DNA from: Bacteroidales bacterium UBA5621
GTDB lineage: Bacteria; Bacteroidota; Bacteroidia; Bacteroidales; VadinHA17
Direction of reading: 5' to 3'
NCBI GenBank assembly: GCA_002424525.1
Contig: DIKJ01000236.1
Location: 1-40,043, forward strand
Length of the DNA: 40,043 nt
The notes beneath the pieces were generated by a model. The model saw only the letters and a program-made list of their open reading frames with translations, was not told where the DNA came from and ran no database searches. The position numbers and the translations under genes were made by a program. Of the stretch, positions 1 to 8,833 are shown piece after piece (position 1 is the stretch's first letter; each line of letters begins with the position of its first letter).

Positions 1-600
1 TCATCACCCGACACCACGGCACAGGGAGCTTTCGGAATGAGCCTTCTTGTGCTTATTGCCGCGGTTATGAAAGCCGACGGGAAGGTGGTAAGATCGGAGC
101 TGGACTATGTAAAGCAGTTTTTTATCAGACAATTCGGGACAGAGACTGCAAAGGAGGCAACAATCCTTCTTCGCGACCTTCTGAACCAGAACATTCCGGT
201 CAGGGATGTCTGCATTCAGATCAGTAAAAATATGGATTACCCCTCACGCCTTCAGTTATTGCACATCCTCTTCAACATATCCAATTCCGACGGGGTGATT
301 CATCAGGCGGAATTTGAAACTATTAAAAGAATATCAGGATATCTTGGAATTGGAGACTCAGATTTCCTTTCGATCAAGAACATGTTTGTTCCGGAGACCG
401 ATTCAGCTTACAAGATCCTCGAGACAGACAGAAGCGCCACTGATGAGGAGATCAAGAAAGCATACCGGAGAATGGCGCTCAAATATCATCCGGATAAGGT
501 CAGTCATCTCGGGGAGGATTTCAGAAAGGTGGCTGATGAGAAATTCAAAATGGTCAGCGATGCATACAACAAAATAAAAATGGAGAGGGGCATGAAATGA
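1..600 (+). CDS. djlA: DjlA-like TerB/DnaJ co-chaperone (5' end outside window)
   Basis: Open from the first base of the window, so the gene is 5'-partial; the Met at 37 lies inside conserved sequence (AMSLLVL-type start of the TerB domain) and is unlikely to be the true start. The visible part has a TerB-like helical domain ([17 protein letters not shown], then a second [17 protein letters not shown] repeat with acidic metal-type loops) followed by a C-terminal J domain carrying the HPD motif (YHPDK), which stimulates Hsp70 ATPase. This two-domain order is that of the DjlA-like proteins of Bacteroidota, usually membrane-anchored by an N-terminal glycine-rich segment that would lie upstream of the window. 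The missing N-terminus cannot be checked. The next gene begins about 80 bp downstream on the same strand. Confidence 0.85.
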   Translation, partial: SSPDTTAQGAFGMSLLVLIAAVMKADGKVVRSELDYVKQFFIRQFGTETAKEATILLRDLLNQNIPVRDVCIQISKNMDYPSRLQLLHILFNISNSDGVIHQAEFETIKRISGYLGIGDSDFLSIKNMFVPETDSAYKILETDRSATDEEIKKAYRRMALKYHPDKVSHLGEDFRKVADEKFKMVSDAYNKIKMERGMK

Positions 601-679
601 TCTTCCCGGCCTTAAAATGCGGAACATTATAAAACAAAAGAACTCTGTTATACGTTAAATCTCAACCTGAACATTCATT

Positions 680-1150
680 ATGAACCTTAAAGAAATTGTC
701 GCAATCTCAGGCGAACCGGGTCTTTTCAGATTTATTGCCCAGGGCAAGAATTCAATAGTTGTTGAGAATCTTGAAACCGGCAAAAGGACCAGCGCGTTTG
801 GCTCTGCAAAGGTAAGCTCTCTTGAAGATATCTCAGTTTTTACCGATAAGGAAGACATGCCCCTGGGAAAAATTTTTGACATGATCCATGAAAAGGAGAA
901 CGGAGGACCAGCAATCGATTCAAAAGCAGGCGTAGATGAACTTAAGAACTACTTCGGGGAGGTAATTCCTGAATACTCGAGGGATAAAGTCTACCTGAGC
1001 GATATCAGGAAGATTGTTAAATGGTACAATATTCTTCATGAGAAGGAACTGCTCCTGAAAGATGATCCGGAGCCCACTCCTGAAGCCGGAGCAGATACCG
1101 CACCTGACACGGAAAAAGAGTCAGCTCCGGCACCCGGAACAACAGAGTGA
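680..1150 (+). CDS. DUF5606 family protein
   Basis: A 156-residue cytoplasmic protein with no signal peptide or membrane segment. The N-terminal half (MNLKEIVAISGEPGLFRF, then VENLETGKRTSAF and VSSLEDISVFTD) matches the pattern I associate with the Bacteroidota-specific DUF5606 family, a small beta-barrel-like domain of unknown function. A helical middle region (about residues 85-135) follows and then a low-complexity acidic/Pro/Ala tail from about residue 135. The function is unknown. It lies 27 bp before the agmatinase-family gene on the same strand, so co-transcription is likely, but that gives no clear functional clue. Confidence 0.8.
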   Translation: MNLKEIVAISGEPGLFRFIAQGKNSIVVENLETGKRTSAFGSAKVSSLEDISVFTDKEDMPLGKIFDMIHEKENGGPAIDSKAGVDELKNYFGEVIPEYSRDKVYLSDIRKIVKWYNILHEKELLLKDDPEPTPEAGADTAPDTEKESAPAPGTTE

Positions 1151-1177
1151 ACAAATATTCCCGTTTATAACAGTGCC

Positions 1178-2026
1178 ATGAATTTCGGAGGGGATGAGGT
1201 AAAATACAGCTACGACGATTCGGCGTTTGTAATTGTTCCGGTACCTTACGATCAGACAAGCACATGGATCAAGGGTTCTGAGAAAGGCCCGGAAGCAATA
1301 CTTGAAGCATCAGTCAACCTCGAGTTCTACGATATTGAGACCTCAACTCAGGCTCACCTGAAGGGAATTTTCACCGCCGGTCCCGTTGTCTCTTCCGGTA
1401 CCCCCGAGTCTCTTGTAAATGCAGTATATGACAGGATAATGACTCTTCTGAAAGAGGGAAAGTATCCCGTTATCATTGGGGGCAATCACACTGTCACAGT
1501 CGGATCTGTCAGCGCTTTCGCAGATTATTACGATAAACTGTCAGTCCTTCAGCTCGATGCTCATGCTGACCTGAGAGAGGAGTATGAGGGATCGCGTTAT
1601 AACCATGCATGCGTTATGGCAAGGGTGAGGGAGAAGGCTGATATAGTGCAGGTTGGTATCAGAAGTATGTCTGCCGGCGAGGTGCCGGTTGCTGACAGGG
1701 AGAGGCTCTTTTTTGCTCATAACCTTTATAATGACAAGAGCCTCTATCGCAAGGCATTGGAGAGACTGACAGAAAACGTCTATATTACCATCGACCTTGA
1801 TGTCTTCGATCCTTCTCTTATCCCTTCAACGGGAACGCCGGAGCCGGGCGGCCCTGATTATTTTGAGCTTATGCATTTCCTTGCGGAGGTGATCAGGGAG
1901 AAGAACGTTGTCGGGTTTGACGTGGTCGAGTTGTGCCCTTCGCCGGACAACAAGGTCCCTGATTTTGTGGCTGCAAAAATAATCTATCAGCTCCTGAGCT
2001 ATGTTGTTGCAAAAACCTTGACCTGA
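1178..2026 (+). CDS. speB: Agmatinase-family ureohydrolase
   Basis: A 282-residue protein of the arginase/agmatinase/formiminoglutamase family, which hydrolyses guanidino compounds to urea with a binuclear manganese centre. Visible metal-binding motifs are GGNHT (His104), DAHADLR (Asp127, His129, Asp131) and TIDLDVFDPS (Asp207, Asp209); GTPEPGG near 219-226 is typical of the agmatinase branch. All canonical ligands are present and the length is normal. Agmatine as substrate (giving putrescine) is inferred from the subgroup; guanidinobutyrase or arginase activity cannot be excluded. It is the last gene of a + strand run and converges on mazG with only 27 bp between stop codons; no obvious terminator hairpin was seen there. 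Confidence 0.85.
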   Translation: MNFGGDEVKYSYDDSAFVIVPVPYDQTSTWIKGSEKGPEAILEASVNLEFYDIETSTQAHLKGIFTAGPVVSSGTPESLVNAVYDRIMTLLKEGKYPVIIGGNHTVTVGSVSAFADYYDKLSVLQLDAHADLREEYEGSRYNHACVMARVREKADIVQVGIRSMSAGEVPVADRERLFFAHNLYNDKSLYRKALERLTENVYITIDLDVFDPSLIPSTGTPEPGGPDYFELMHFLAEVIREKNVVGFDVVELCPSPDNKVPDFVAAKIIYQLLSYVVAKTLT

Positions 2027-2053
2027 CCTGTCCCGATCAGCACCAACAGAGGG

Positions 2054-2836
2054 TCACTCATTTTTCTTTGCATCTTCCCAGATCACATTCATTTCGTCGA
2101 GGCTCATGTCGTGAAGAGACCTTCCTTTCGAGAGAGTCTCCTTCTCCAGATAGCTGAATCGCCTGATGAATTTCCGGTTGGTTTTCTCGAGGGCTGCCTC
2201 AGGGTCTATGCCATAAAGGCGCGAAGCATTGATCAGCGAAAACATCACGTCCCCAAGTTCCGACTCAATAGAGTCCCGGTTATGATCCTTTATCCCTTCC
2301 TTAAGCTCTGTTATCTCTTCCAGTACCTTGTCCCATATCTGTTCGCGGTTTTCCCAGTCGAATCCGACTCCCCTCACTTTTTCCTGGATCCTGTTGGCCT
2401 TTACCATTGCCGGAAGAGAAGACGGAACTCCTGACAGTACAGGTTTATACTCCTCCTTTTCCCTCATCTTGAGCTGTTCCCAGTTCTCTTCCACCTCCGA
2501 TGGACCCGAAACGGCTACATTGCCAAACACATGCGGGTGCCTGTAAACCAGCTTGTTGTTTATTCCTTTAAGTACATCTTCCATTGTAAATACACCCTTC
2601 TCAGTTCCGATCTTTGCGTAAAAGGCTATATGAAGCATCAGATCTCCAAGCTCATTCCTTATTCCGTCATCGTCGCCTGAGTAGATGGCATCGGCCAGCT
2701 CATGAGTCTCTTCTATCGTAAGCTTGCGAAGAGATTCATAAGTCTGCTTCATGTCCCACGGACATTTTGACCTTAGCTCATCCATAATGGAAAGGAGCTT
2801 TTTAAACTCTTCAGCGCTTCTTTGAATGGTGTCCAT
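2054..2836 (-). CDS. mazG: Nucleoside triphosphate pyrophosphohydrolase MazG
   Basis: A 260-residue, two-domain MazG. It hydrolyses (d)NTPs to (d)NMP and PPi and is regarded as house-cleaning of aberrant nucleotides. Domain 1 has CPWD (25-28), the EExxE helix motif EETHE (42-46) and ExxD in ELGDLM (62-67). Domain 2 repeats the pattern with EEITELKE (173-180) and ELGDVMFS (193-200). These acidic residues bind the Mg2+ ions. The start is 12 bp downstream of the stop of the SAM hydroxide adenosyltransferase-family gene on the same strand, so the two form a probable operon. Confidence 0.93.
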   Translation of the reverse strand: MDTIQRSAEEFKKLLSIMDELRSKCPWDMKQTYESLRKLTIEETHELADAIYSGDDDGIRNELGDLMLHIAFYAKIGTEKGVFTMEDVLKGINNKLVYRHPHVFGNVAVSGPSEVEENWEQLKMREKEEYKPVLSGVPSSLPAMVKANRIQEKVRGVGFDWENREQIWDKVLEEITELKEGIKDHNRDSIESELGDVMFSLINASRLYGIDPEAALEKTNRKFIRRFSYLEKETLSKGRSLHDMSLDEMNVIWEDAKKNE

Positions 2837-2848
2837 AAATTAAGGTTG

Positions 2849-3643
2849 TTAAAATAAGCGATCCCTGGCAGATGCTTTGCCGGCAGTGTCGATCCTGACC
2901 ACGGAGCCGATTTCGAGGCTCAGCAATTCAGAAACATTGGCCCCGTTAATTGATATCTCAAGCAGTTCAAGTGGATTGAAACGCGCAAGCATCTCTCCCA
3001 CAGGTACATCGCTATATTTATGTGATATCTGACCAGTATAGTTTTTATTGCTTTGAACCAGAATGCGAAACTCTTTATTTTCAAAAACCCTCATAAAGAG
3101 TTCCCTGGTAATATTTGAAATGGCGTTTCCGTAGGAATCGATAAATATTATGCTTCCGATTATAACCTCTTTATCAATCGTTGCCCTCAGGGGCACTCTT
3201 TCGGTAATGCTTTTCATCCTCCTTCCCAGATCCTCCGTACTCTTCCCCGAAATCAGGCCAGCTGCCGCAACGGCAAAGATGTCGAGCTCATTATCTTTGC
3301 TTTCGTGTTCTATCATCACCGCTTCTTCTGGTTCGCCATTGAGGATCAGATTGAATATCCCGTTGTCGGTGCCAATGAAAAAATGGTTCTTTGCCTTCGC
3401 AATTATGTGGTTTTCATTATTATGCGATTCAGAGTGCACACAAATAATGTGAATAGTACCATCAGGATAGTTGCTGAAGGTGTTCCTGATAATGAATGCG
3501 GCTTGTGCAATATTAAACGGAGGGATACCGGAAGCATTATCTATTACGGTAGCTCCGGGACAGAGGCTGCACAATTTCCCCCTGAGGATCCCATAGTAGA
3601 AATCATCAGGCCTCCATTCAGTTGTAAGGGTAATTACCGGCAT
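2849..3643 (-). CDS. SAM hydroxide adenosyltransferase-family protein (DUF62), divergent active site
   Basis: A 264-residue protein related to the SAM-dependent chlorinase/fluorinase and SAM hydroxide adenosyltransferase family (DUF62), whose characterised archaeal members hydrolyse S-adenosylmethionine to adenosine and methionine. Recognisable parts are the N-terminal ITLTTEW-x-PDDFYYG segment, IDNASGIPPFNIAQAAF, GTIHIICVHSE, FIGTDNGIF and a C-terminal beta-barrel domain with IIFIDSYGNAISNI. The segments where family enzymes normally carry VDPGVG-x-x-R and HGRD-x-FAP here read VHSESHNNEN and DNELDIFAV, so the canonical Arg and His of the Asp-Arg-His triad are not in place. Bacteroidota homologues may share this divergence. 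It heads a two-gene unit with mazG. Confidence 0.75.
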   Translation of the reverse strand: MPVITLTTEWRPDDFYYGILRGKLCSLCPGATVIDNASGIPPFNIAQAAFIIRNTFSNYPDGTIHIICVHSESHNNENHIIAKAKNHFFIGTDNGIFNLILNGEPEEAVMIEHESKDNELDIFAVAAAGLISGKSTEDLGRRMKSITERVPLRATIDKEVIIGSIIFIDSYGNAISNITRELFMRVFENKEFRILVQSNKNYTGQISHKYSDVPVGEMLARFNPLELLEISINGANVSELLSLEIGSVVRIDTAGKASARDRLF

Positions 3644-3659
3644 CGGGAAAAACTTTTGA

Positions 3660-3667
3660 CAAAGATA
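3660..3667 (-). promoter_or_regulatory. Candidate -7 element (TATCTTTG) for the DUF62-mazG unit
   Basis: Read on the minus strand this is TATCTTTG, an exact match to the Bacteroidota -7 consensus TAnnTTTG. It is 16 bp upstream of the DUF62 start codon, giving a very short leader. I see no good TTTG at the -33 position, so this rests on the -7 box alone. Confidence 0.35.
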
Positions 3668-3785
3668 ATCTTCTGACGAAAATTAATTTACTTTGTATCG
3701 GTTAAAGATCCTATTATTAATGAACAGAACGGCATGAGCCGGGTAAGAAAAAAAAAGAGGAGCAATCAAACTTTGTATTGAATTA

Positions 3786-4757
3786 ATGACAGAGATAATA
3801 ATTTTTCTTGAAGATATCGATCCTGTTGTCTTTTTTGGTGCTAACAATTCTCTCCTTGATAAAATCCGTAGTTTTTTCCCAAAGATCAAGATCATTGCAA
3901 GAGGCAATGAGATCAAATGTATTGGTGAAGAAGGGGAGATAACACTGTTTGCCGAAAAGTTCAATTATCTTCTGGAATACTACAGGAAATACAACCGGAT
4001 GGATGAGGAGGATCTCGAGAAGTACTTTTTCGATGCAGAGCACATGAAGTCAGCCTCGAACGGAGACTTCGAACAGACAATCGTGTTCGGGACGAGCGGT
4101 AAGCCTGTGAGGGCCAGAACCGCAAACCAGCTGGTGCTTGTGAATGACTACAGATCAAATGATCTGATAATTGCTGAAGGTCCGGCCGGAACAGGCAAGA
4201 CATACACATCAATCGCTCTTGCTGTGAGGGCCCTGAAGGAGCGGGAGGTAAAAAGGATAGTCCTCACCAGACCGGCCGTTGAGGCAGGTGAACGACTCGG
4301 CTTTCTTCCGGGTGATATGAAAGAGAAGCTCGACCCATATCTCCAGCCCCTCTACGATGCCCTGCATGACATGCTGCCCTATAAGAAGCTTGAAACCTGG
4401 CTGGAGGATGGTACAGTACAGATAGCCCCGCTGGCATTCATGAGGGGAAGGACACTCGAAAACGCTTTTGTCATTCTCGATGAAGCTCAGAATGCCACCA
4501 TAAGCCAGATCAAGATGTTCCTTACAAGGATGGGCATGAACTCCAAATTCATAATGACAGGTGATACTACCCAGATTGACCTCCCCAGAAAAATTGATTC
4601 GGGACTTCTTCAGGCAATGCGCATACTGGCAGGTATCGAAGGGATTTCAATTATTAAATTTGATGAAAGGGATATCGTCAGGCACAGACTCGTCAGACGA
4701 ATTGTGAAGGCTTACGAAAAGGAAGAAAATGATGAGAATAGCAAGAAACCACAATAA
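3786..4757 (+). CDS. phoH: PhoH-family ATPase
   Basis: A 323-residue PhoH/PhoL-type P-loop ATPase. There is a small N-terminal domain (about 1-100), then Walker A EGPAGTGKT (131-139), the TRPAVEAGERLGFLPGD segment (161-177) typical of the family, and Walker B VILDEAQNAT (229-238), followed by MTGDTTQIDLP (257-267). The PhoH fold is that of helicase superfamily 1. Its role is poorly settled; PhoH/YbeZ proteins are linked to RNA metabolism with YbeY, which is not in the window. No secretion signal. It is followed after 7 bp by purC on the same strand, indicating an operon. Confidence 0.93.
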   Translation: MTEIIIFLEDIDPVVFFGANNSLLDKIRSFFPKIKIIARGNEIKCIGEEGEITLFAEKFNYLLEYYRKYNRMDEEDLEKYFFDAEHMKSASNGDFEQTIVFGTSGKPVRARTANQLVLVNDYRSNDLIIAEGPAGTGKTYTSIALAVRALKEREVKRIVLTRPAVEAGERLGFLPGDMKEKLDPYLQPLYDALHDMLPYKKLETWLEDGTVQIAPLAFMRGRTLENAFVILDEAQNATISQIKMFLTRMGMNSKFIMTGDTTQIDLPRKIDSGLLQAMRILAGIEGISIIKFDERDIVRHRLVRRIVKAYEKEENDENSKKPQ

Positions 4758-4764
4758 TTAGAAA

Positions 4765-5730
4765 ATGACAAGGACAGTTTTAAGCACAGATTACCGGTTC
4801 CCGGAACAGAGAAGCATTTATAAGGGTAAAGTACGGGACGTATACCACATCGGAAATGACTACCTTCTGATGGTTGTTACCGACAGGATTTCTGCATTCG
4901 ATGTCGTCCTGCCAAGAGGCATCCCATACAAAGGTCAGGTTCTGAATCAGATTGCATCAAAATTTCTTGATGCAACAGACGACATCGTTCCAAACTGGAA
5001 GATAGCCACTCCGGATCCGGCAGTAACCTTCGGACATAAATGTGAGCCATACCCCGTCGAAATGATTGTAAGGGCATGCCTTACCGGCAGTGCCTGGCGC
5101 ACCTACAACGCAGGAGCCAGAGAGATTTGCGGTATCCCTGTGCCGGACGGCATGAGAGAAAACCAGCGTTTCCCTGAACCACTTATTACCCCTACCACAA
5201 AAGCGGAGCTGGGGCTTCACGACGAGGATATTTCGCGGTCAGACATATTACTGCAGGGTATCGTAACTGAGCAGGAGTATGATCTTCTTGAAAAATATTC
5301 CATGGAAGTATTCAGGAGAGGCTCGGAGATAGCATCAAGACAGGGATTGATACTTGTGGATACAAAATATGAGTTCGGAAAGAAGAACGGTATAATATAC
5401 CTGATAGATGAGATAAACACACCCGATTCTTCGCGTTATTTTTACGCGGATGAATACTTTGAACGCTTTGAAAAAAACCTGTCTCAGAAACAGTTATCGA
5501 AGGAGTTTGTCCGGGAATGGCTCATGGCCAACGGATTTCAGGGCAGAGCAGGGGAGAGGGTGCCGGAAATGACGAATGATTTTGTTAACGAGGTGTCTGA
5601 AAGATACATAGAGCTTTATGAAAAGCTTATCGGTGAGCAATTCATCAGAACCGATATCAGCGACGTTGCCGACAGAATAGAAAACAATTGCAAACGCTTC
5701 CTGGGATCATTCCTGCAAAACACTTTATGA
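4765..5730 (+). CDS. purC: SAICAR synthetase (phosphoribosylaminoimidazole-succinocarboxamide synthase)
   Basis: A 321-residue PurC of the longer type. It joins aspartate to CAIR with ATP in de novo purine synthesis. Motifs seen are YKGKVRDVY (19-27, nucleotide-binding Gly-rich loop), [13 protein letters not shown] (38-50), [11 protein letters not shown] (a variant of the VRGYLTGSGW signature), PTTKAE-x-GLHDE and the [14 protein letters not shown] signature near 212-225, where the Asp and Glu take part in metal and substrate binding. The C-terminal 70 residues are helical. It is the second gene of the phoH-purC unit. A weak terminator-like hairpin follows. Confidence 0.96.
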   Translation: MTRTVLSTDYRFPEQRSIYKGKVRDVYHIGNDYLLMVVTDRISAFDVVLPRGIPYKGQVLNQIASKFLDATDDIVPNWKIATPDPAVTFGHKCEPYPVEMIVRACLTGSAWRTYNAGAREICGIPVPDGMRENQRFPEPLITPTTKAELGLHDEDISRSDILLQGIVTEQEYDLLEKYSMEVFRRGSEIASRQGLILVDTKYEFGKKNGIIYLIDEINTPDSSRYFYADEYFERFEKNLSQKQLSKEFVREWLMANGFQGRAGERVPEMTNDFVNEVSERYIELYEKLIGEQFIRTDISDVADRIENNCKRFLGSFLQNTL

Positions 5731-5731
5731 T

Positions 5732-5755
5732 AAGGCTGATTTCAAAGCCTCTTTT
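5732..5755 (+). terminator. Weak intrinsic terminator after purC
   Basis: AGGCT (5733-5737) can pair with AGCCT (5746-5750) across an 8-nt loop, followed by CTTTT. The stem is only 5 bp and the T tract is short, so this is tentative. It lies directly after the purC stop codon. Confidence 0.35.
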
Positions 5756-5762
5756 AATAATA

Positions 5763-5797
5763 TTTGGCAGTGGCATTTTAAATTGTTGTTACATTTG
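5763..5797 (+). promoter_or_regulatory. Candidate Bacteroidota promoter for the LysM gene
   Basis: TTTG at 5763-5766 (-33-like) and TACATTTG at 5790-5797 (exact TAnnTTTG) are 23 bp apart, at the upper end of the spacing usual for this promoter class. The start codon at 5826 is about 28 bp downstream of the -7 box. Confidence 0.5.
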
Positions 5798-5825
5798 TGG
5801 TTCAATCTGAAAAATTAAACTGATA

Positions 5826-7805
5826 TTGATGATATCCGACTTTATTAAATATCTGATCGCTTTGACTCTCCTGATGATTCCGGTCACTCCTGCGTTTAAC
5901 CAGGTAGCTGTCGAAAGATCGAAGGATAAGGCTATTATATCAGGTGTGCCCTATTATATCCATGTGGCAAAAAAAGGAGAAACAGTATATTCTATATCAA
6001 GAGCTTATGGTATTACGACCGAAGAGCTGACCAGGGAGAATCCTCCAGTTCTGCATGGACTTAAGGAAGGGCAGGCCCTGCGGATCCCTGTCAGGTCCGT
6101 GACGGATTCTCCGGCTCAGGTTTATCAGCCGGAGCCTTTACAGCGAGATGAAAGTCGTTACCTCTATCACAGACTTCAGCCCGGTGAGACGGTTTACTAC
6201 CTGTCAAGAACCTACGGAATTTCCGAGAATGAAATCTTTGAAGCCAATCCGGGCATGGAAATAAACAAGCTTCCGGTCGGATCCGAAATAGCTGTTCCAA
6301 GAAGAGTGCTGATGAGCGAGAAAGAGAAGTTTGATGATGAGGTGCAGAAATACTATTATCACAAAGTCCTGAAGGGTGAAACAATGGCTTCAATAGCAGA
6401 CAGGTATGGGCTTACAGTAAGGGAGCTGAGAAGGGAGAACAGGGATCTGAGGTTTCCCCAGGTTGGTGACTTTGTCAGAATCCCTGTCCAGGGGACGCCC
6501 GGCAAGCCTTCCGTGGCTGAAATAATACCTGTTACCCCTGCTGATGAACAGCCGGCAGACCTTCCTGAAAGGTTGTCGGAGCTCACACCTGTCACGAAAT
6601 TGAGGGGATCGCTCGATGTGGCCGTACTGCTTCCCCTTTATCTGAAAGAGAACGCCCGCCGGATTGAAATAGACTCTTCATCAATAGTAAAGGGTAAGCG
6701 GACATACAAGGTTATAAGCAAGCCTGGTAACTGGGTCTTTTTCCGGAGCATCGGATTTATTGAAATGTACCAGGGTATCCTTCTGGCAGTGGACACACTG
6801 AGGTCACTTGGCCTGGATATCAATCTGCATGTATTCGATATAAAGAGCGATTCCATCGAGTTGCTGAACTTAATCAGGGCAGGAAAACTTGACAGGATGG
6901 ACCTCATTATCGGACCGGTCTACTCCAATAATCTGCTGATCACTGCCTCTTATGCCGGTAAGAGGGGCATACCTGTGGTATCGCCTGTCTCGCTGACCAA
7001 TAATTCAGTGCTTAGAGGAAATCCGGCACTCTTCATGGCAAACGGTTCCGCGGAAGTGGCCAGGAATACTCTTGCCAGGGAAATCAGCAGGTATTATGAC
7101 CATAACATTGTGTTCATACATAACGACCTGGCAGGCGAAAATCAGGAAGTCCGCAGTTTAAGGTCACGGATCTTTCAGGAAATGAGTTATAAGATTCCCT
7201 ACGAACAGATAAAATTCAGGGAACTGATATTTTACAGCAGATCGGTTTTTGGAAATGACTCCATCAACCGTTTGCGCCAGGCGCTCTCTGAACAGACCCC
7301 AAACCTTGTTGTTATCGCCTCCGAGGAGACTCCCGTGATGAGCGAGACACTGCTTAATATTCATGCACTTTCCAAAAAGTACAATATTAAGGTGCTTGGG
7401 TATCCTTCGATGAGAATACTGGGTAATGAGAATTTCGATCCAAGGATTATGTTTGATCTTCAACTTCTGGTCTTATCACCCTACTGGATTGATTACTCGG
7501 AAAGGGATGTAAAAAAATTCAATGCTGATTTCTATAAAAAGTTCTATTCACAGCCGTCAGAAATGAGTTACGCATGGCAGGGTTATGATATTACCTATTA
7601 TTTTCTCAGCGGCCTGGCCCTCCATGGGAATAAATTCATCGAGAATCCCGGGATGCATAATCCTGACCTTCTTCATACCGTCTTTGATTTCAGAAGAAGA
7701 TCGGCAGATGACGGTTTTGAAAACAATAATCTTTTTCTTATCAGATATTCAGGCGATTATGAGGTCCGGCTGGTTGAAAGGAGTGAATCATTCGCGGACA
7801 GGTAA
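5826..7805 (+). CDS. Secreted protein with three LysM repeats and a periplasmic ligand-binding-like domain
   Basis: A 659-residue protein with an N-terminal hydrophobic signal segment (about residues 6-24). Three LysM peptidoglycan-binding repeats follow at about 44-89, 114-159 and 177-221, each with the GETVYSIS/GETVYYLS/GETMASIA core and ending in IPV or AVP. A Pro-rich linker leads to a C-terminal domain (about 262-645) starting LDVAVLLPLYL, with GIPVVSPVS and the overall alternation of type I periplasmic binding proteins (amino-acid ABC receptor fold). This domain order is common in Bacteroidota; it probably sits in the periplasm anchored to cell wall and may sense or bind a ligand, but the ligand is unknown. 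The start is one of two adjacent ATG codons. The stop is 101 bp before the most likely sigma-factor start. Confidence 0.87.
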   Translation: MMISDFIKYLIALTLLMIPVTPAFNQVAVERSKDKAIISGVPYYIHVAKKGETVYSISRAYGITTEELTRENPPVLHGLKEGQALRIPVRSVTDSPAQVYQPEPLQRDESRYLYHRLQPGETVYYLSRTYGISENEIFEANPGMEINKLPVGSEIAVPRRVLMSEKEKFDDEVQKYYYHKVLKGETMASIADRYGLTVRELRRENRDLRFPQVGDFVRIPVQGTPGKPSVAEIIPVTPADEQPADLPERLSELTPVTKLRGSLDVAVLLPLYLKENARRIEIDSSSIVKGKRTYKVISKPGNWVFFRSIGFIEMYQGILLAVDTLRSLGLDINLHVFDIKSDSIELLNLIRAGKLDRMDLIIGPVYSNNLLITASYAGKRGIPVVSPVSLTNNSVLRGNPALFMANGSAEVARNTLAREISRYYDHNIVFIHNDLAGENQEVRSLRSRIFQEMSYKIPYEQIKFRELIFYSRSVFGNDSINRLRQALSEQTPNLVVIASEETPVMSETLLNIHALSKKYNIKVLGYPSMRILGNENFDPRIMFDLQLLVLSPYWIDYSERDVKKFNADFYKKFYSQPSEMSYAWQGYDITYYFLSGLALHGNKFIENPGMHNPDLLHTVFDFRRRSADDGFENNNLFLIRYSGDYEVRLVERSESFADR

Positions 7806-7844
7806 TGATTGCAGAGTTTTAGTGATTTCTACCAATCTACTTAA

Positions 7845-7864
7845 TTGTTAATAAAAATTAACAA
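7845..7864. promoter_or_regulatory. Perfect inverted repeat upstream of the sigma-factor gene
   Basis: TTGTTAA (7845-7851) and TTAACAA (7858-7864) are a perfect 7-bp inverted repeat around a 6-bp AT spacer, 43 bp before the likely sigma-factor ATG. It could be an operator dyad. The half-sites equal those of Rex boxes, but the spacer is 6 instead of the usual 4 bp. It lacks the T tract expected of a terminator for the gene before. Confidence 0.4.
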
Positions 7865-7906
7865 AAGGGAATAATATCCCTGTAACAATTGTCTATAAAA
7901 CAGAGT

Positions 7907-8467
7907 ATGATCAGGGAATCGTACAGGCAGTATGGAGATGATGAACTGGTAAAGGCTTCTCTTGAAGGCAACAAACAGGCATTCGGAGAGATAATCGCCA
8001 GGTATAAGGGGATGGTGGCACGAACAGTGAAAGGTATGCTTGGCGATTCGGTTTATAGCGAGGATATCGGGCAGGACGTGTTTATTAAACTTTACAAGTC
8101 ATTGCCGGACTTCAGGGGCGAGGCTAAACTGTCGACTTACATACAGAAAATAGCGGTTAACCTTACACTGAATGAGTTAAAAAGGAGGAAAAGATTTTTT
8201 TCGATGTTCACGCAGGCTGGAAATAACGAGATGTATGAGTATGAAATTGCTGCTCATGATTCCGAGGAAAGAAGGGACGCCGCAGAAATTGTAGGCAAAG
8301 CGCTCAAAGGCATGGATCCAAGGTTCAGGATTATTTTGACAATGAGAATGCTGCAAGGATATTCCACCAGGGAAACGGCGGAAATCCTCGATCTGCCGAT
8401 AGGCACTGTTCTGTCAAGGTTATCAAGGGCACAGGAACAATTAAAAGGAATTTTAAACAAATTGTAA
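7907..8467 (+). CDS. ECF-type RNA polymerase sigma factor
   Basis: A 186-residue sigma-70 family protein from the ATG at 7907; the frame can be extended six codons to a TTG at 7889, which I consider less likely. Region 2 is clear (FGEIIARYKGMVARTVKGML, then EDIGQDVFIKLYKSLPDFRG and LSTYIQKIAVNLTLNELKRR) and region 4 follows (MDPRFRIILTMRMLQGYSTRETAEILDLPIGTVLSRLSRAQEQL), giving the two-domain layout of extracytoplasmic-function sigma factors. It directs transcription of a stress or envelope regulon that cannot be named from sequence. The next two genes follow at 5 and 7 bp and probably encode its membrane partners. A perfect inverted repeat lies upstream, so autoregulation is possible. Confidence 0.92.
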   Translation: MIRESYRQYGDDELVKASLEGNKQAFGEIIARYKGMVARTVKGMLGDSVYSEDIGQDVFIKLYKSLPDFRGEAKLSTYIQKIAVNLTLNELKRRKRFFSMFTQAGNNEMYEYEIAAHDSEERRDAAEIVGKALKGMDPRFRIILTMRMLQGYSTRETAEILDLPIGTVLSRLSRAQEQLKGILNKL

Positions 8468-8472
8468 TAGTC

Positions 8473-8826
8473 ATGAAAGCTTCAGAGATTAAGAAAATGT
8501 TAATCAGGTCGCTGGATCCCGATGCTGACACCCGGGATTTTCCGGAGAAGCTGGAAGAAGAAGGCGTTTACTTTGATTTCAGCTACGGCTTCAGCGATAA
8601 GGTGCTTGACAGACTCTCGCATGCAGTTTCTGCTTCTTTACCGCAGGCAGAATTCATAAAAGGCATGAACTATGTTTTTTACAGAATAGCGCTGACAGGC
8701 ATTGCCGCAATCGTTATTCTGCTGATCTCCATTTTTCTGATGGAGGGCTCTCTCTCTATTAACTCATTTATTGGTTTGAGCGACACCTATGATGAGAGCA
8801 TTATGTGCCTTTTAACAGGAAATTAA
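8473..8826 (+). CDS. Small single-pass membrane protein, probable anti-sigma-like partner
   Basis: A 117-residue protein I do not recognise by family. About 75 mostly polar residues come first (MKASEIKKMLIRSLDPDAD, then FSYGFSDKVLDRLSHAV), then one strong transmembrane segment near 70-90 (IALTGIAAIVILLISIFLM) and a short tail of about 25 residues. It starts 5 bp after the sigma-factor stop. Cytoplasmic N-domain, one membrane helix and a sigma gene directly upstream is the usual organisation of an anti-sigma factor, but I see no zinc-binding HxxxCxxC motif. The assignment rests on context. Confidence 0.7.
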   Translation: MKASEIKKMLIRSLDPDADTRDFPEKLEEEGVYFDFSYGFSDKVLDRLSHAVSASLPQAEFIKGMNYVFYRIALTGIAAIVILLISIFLMEGSLSINSFIGLSDTYDESIMCLLTGN

Positions 8827-8833
8827 TAATGAC

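Noticed and set aside
3687..3695. TTTACTTTG as a + strand promoter for phoH
   Set aside because: Spacing inside the box is one base short of TAnnTTTG and no -33 element lies at proper distance.
7845..7864. Rex operator before the sigma-factor gene
   Set aside because: Half-sites fit, but the spacer is 6 bp where Rex boxes have 4, so it is listed only as an inverted repeat of unknown use.
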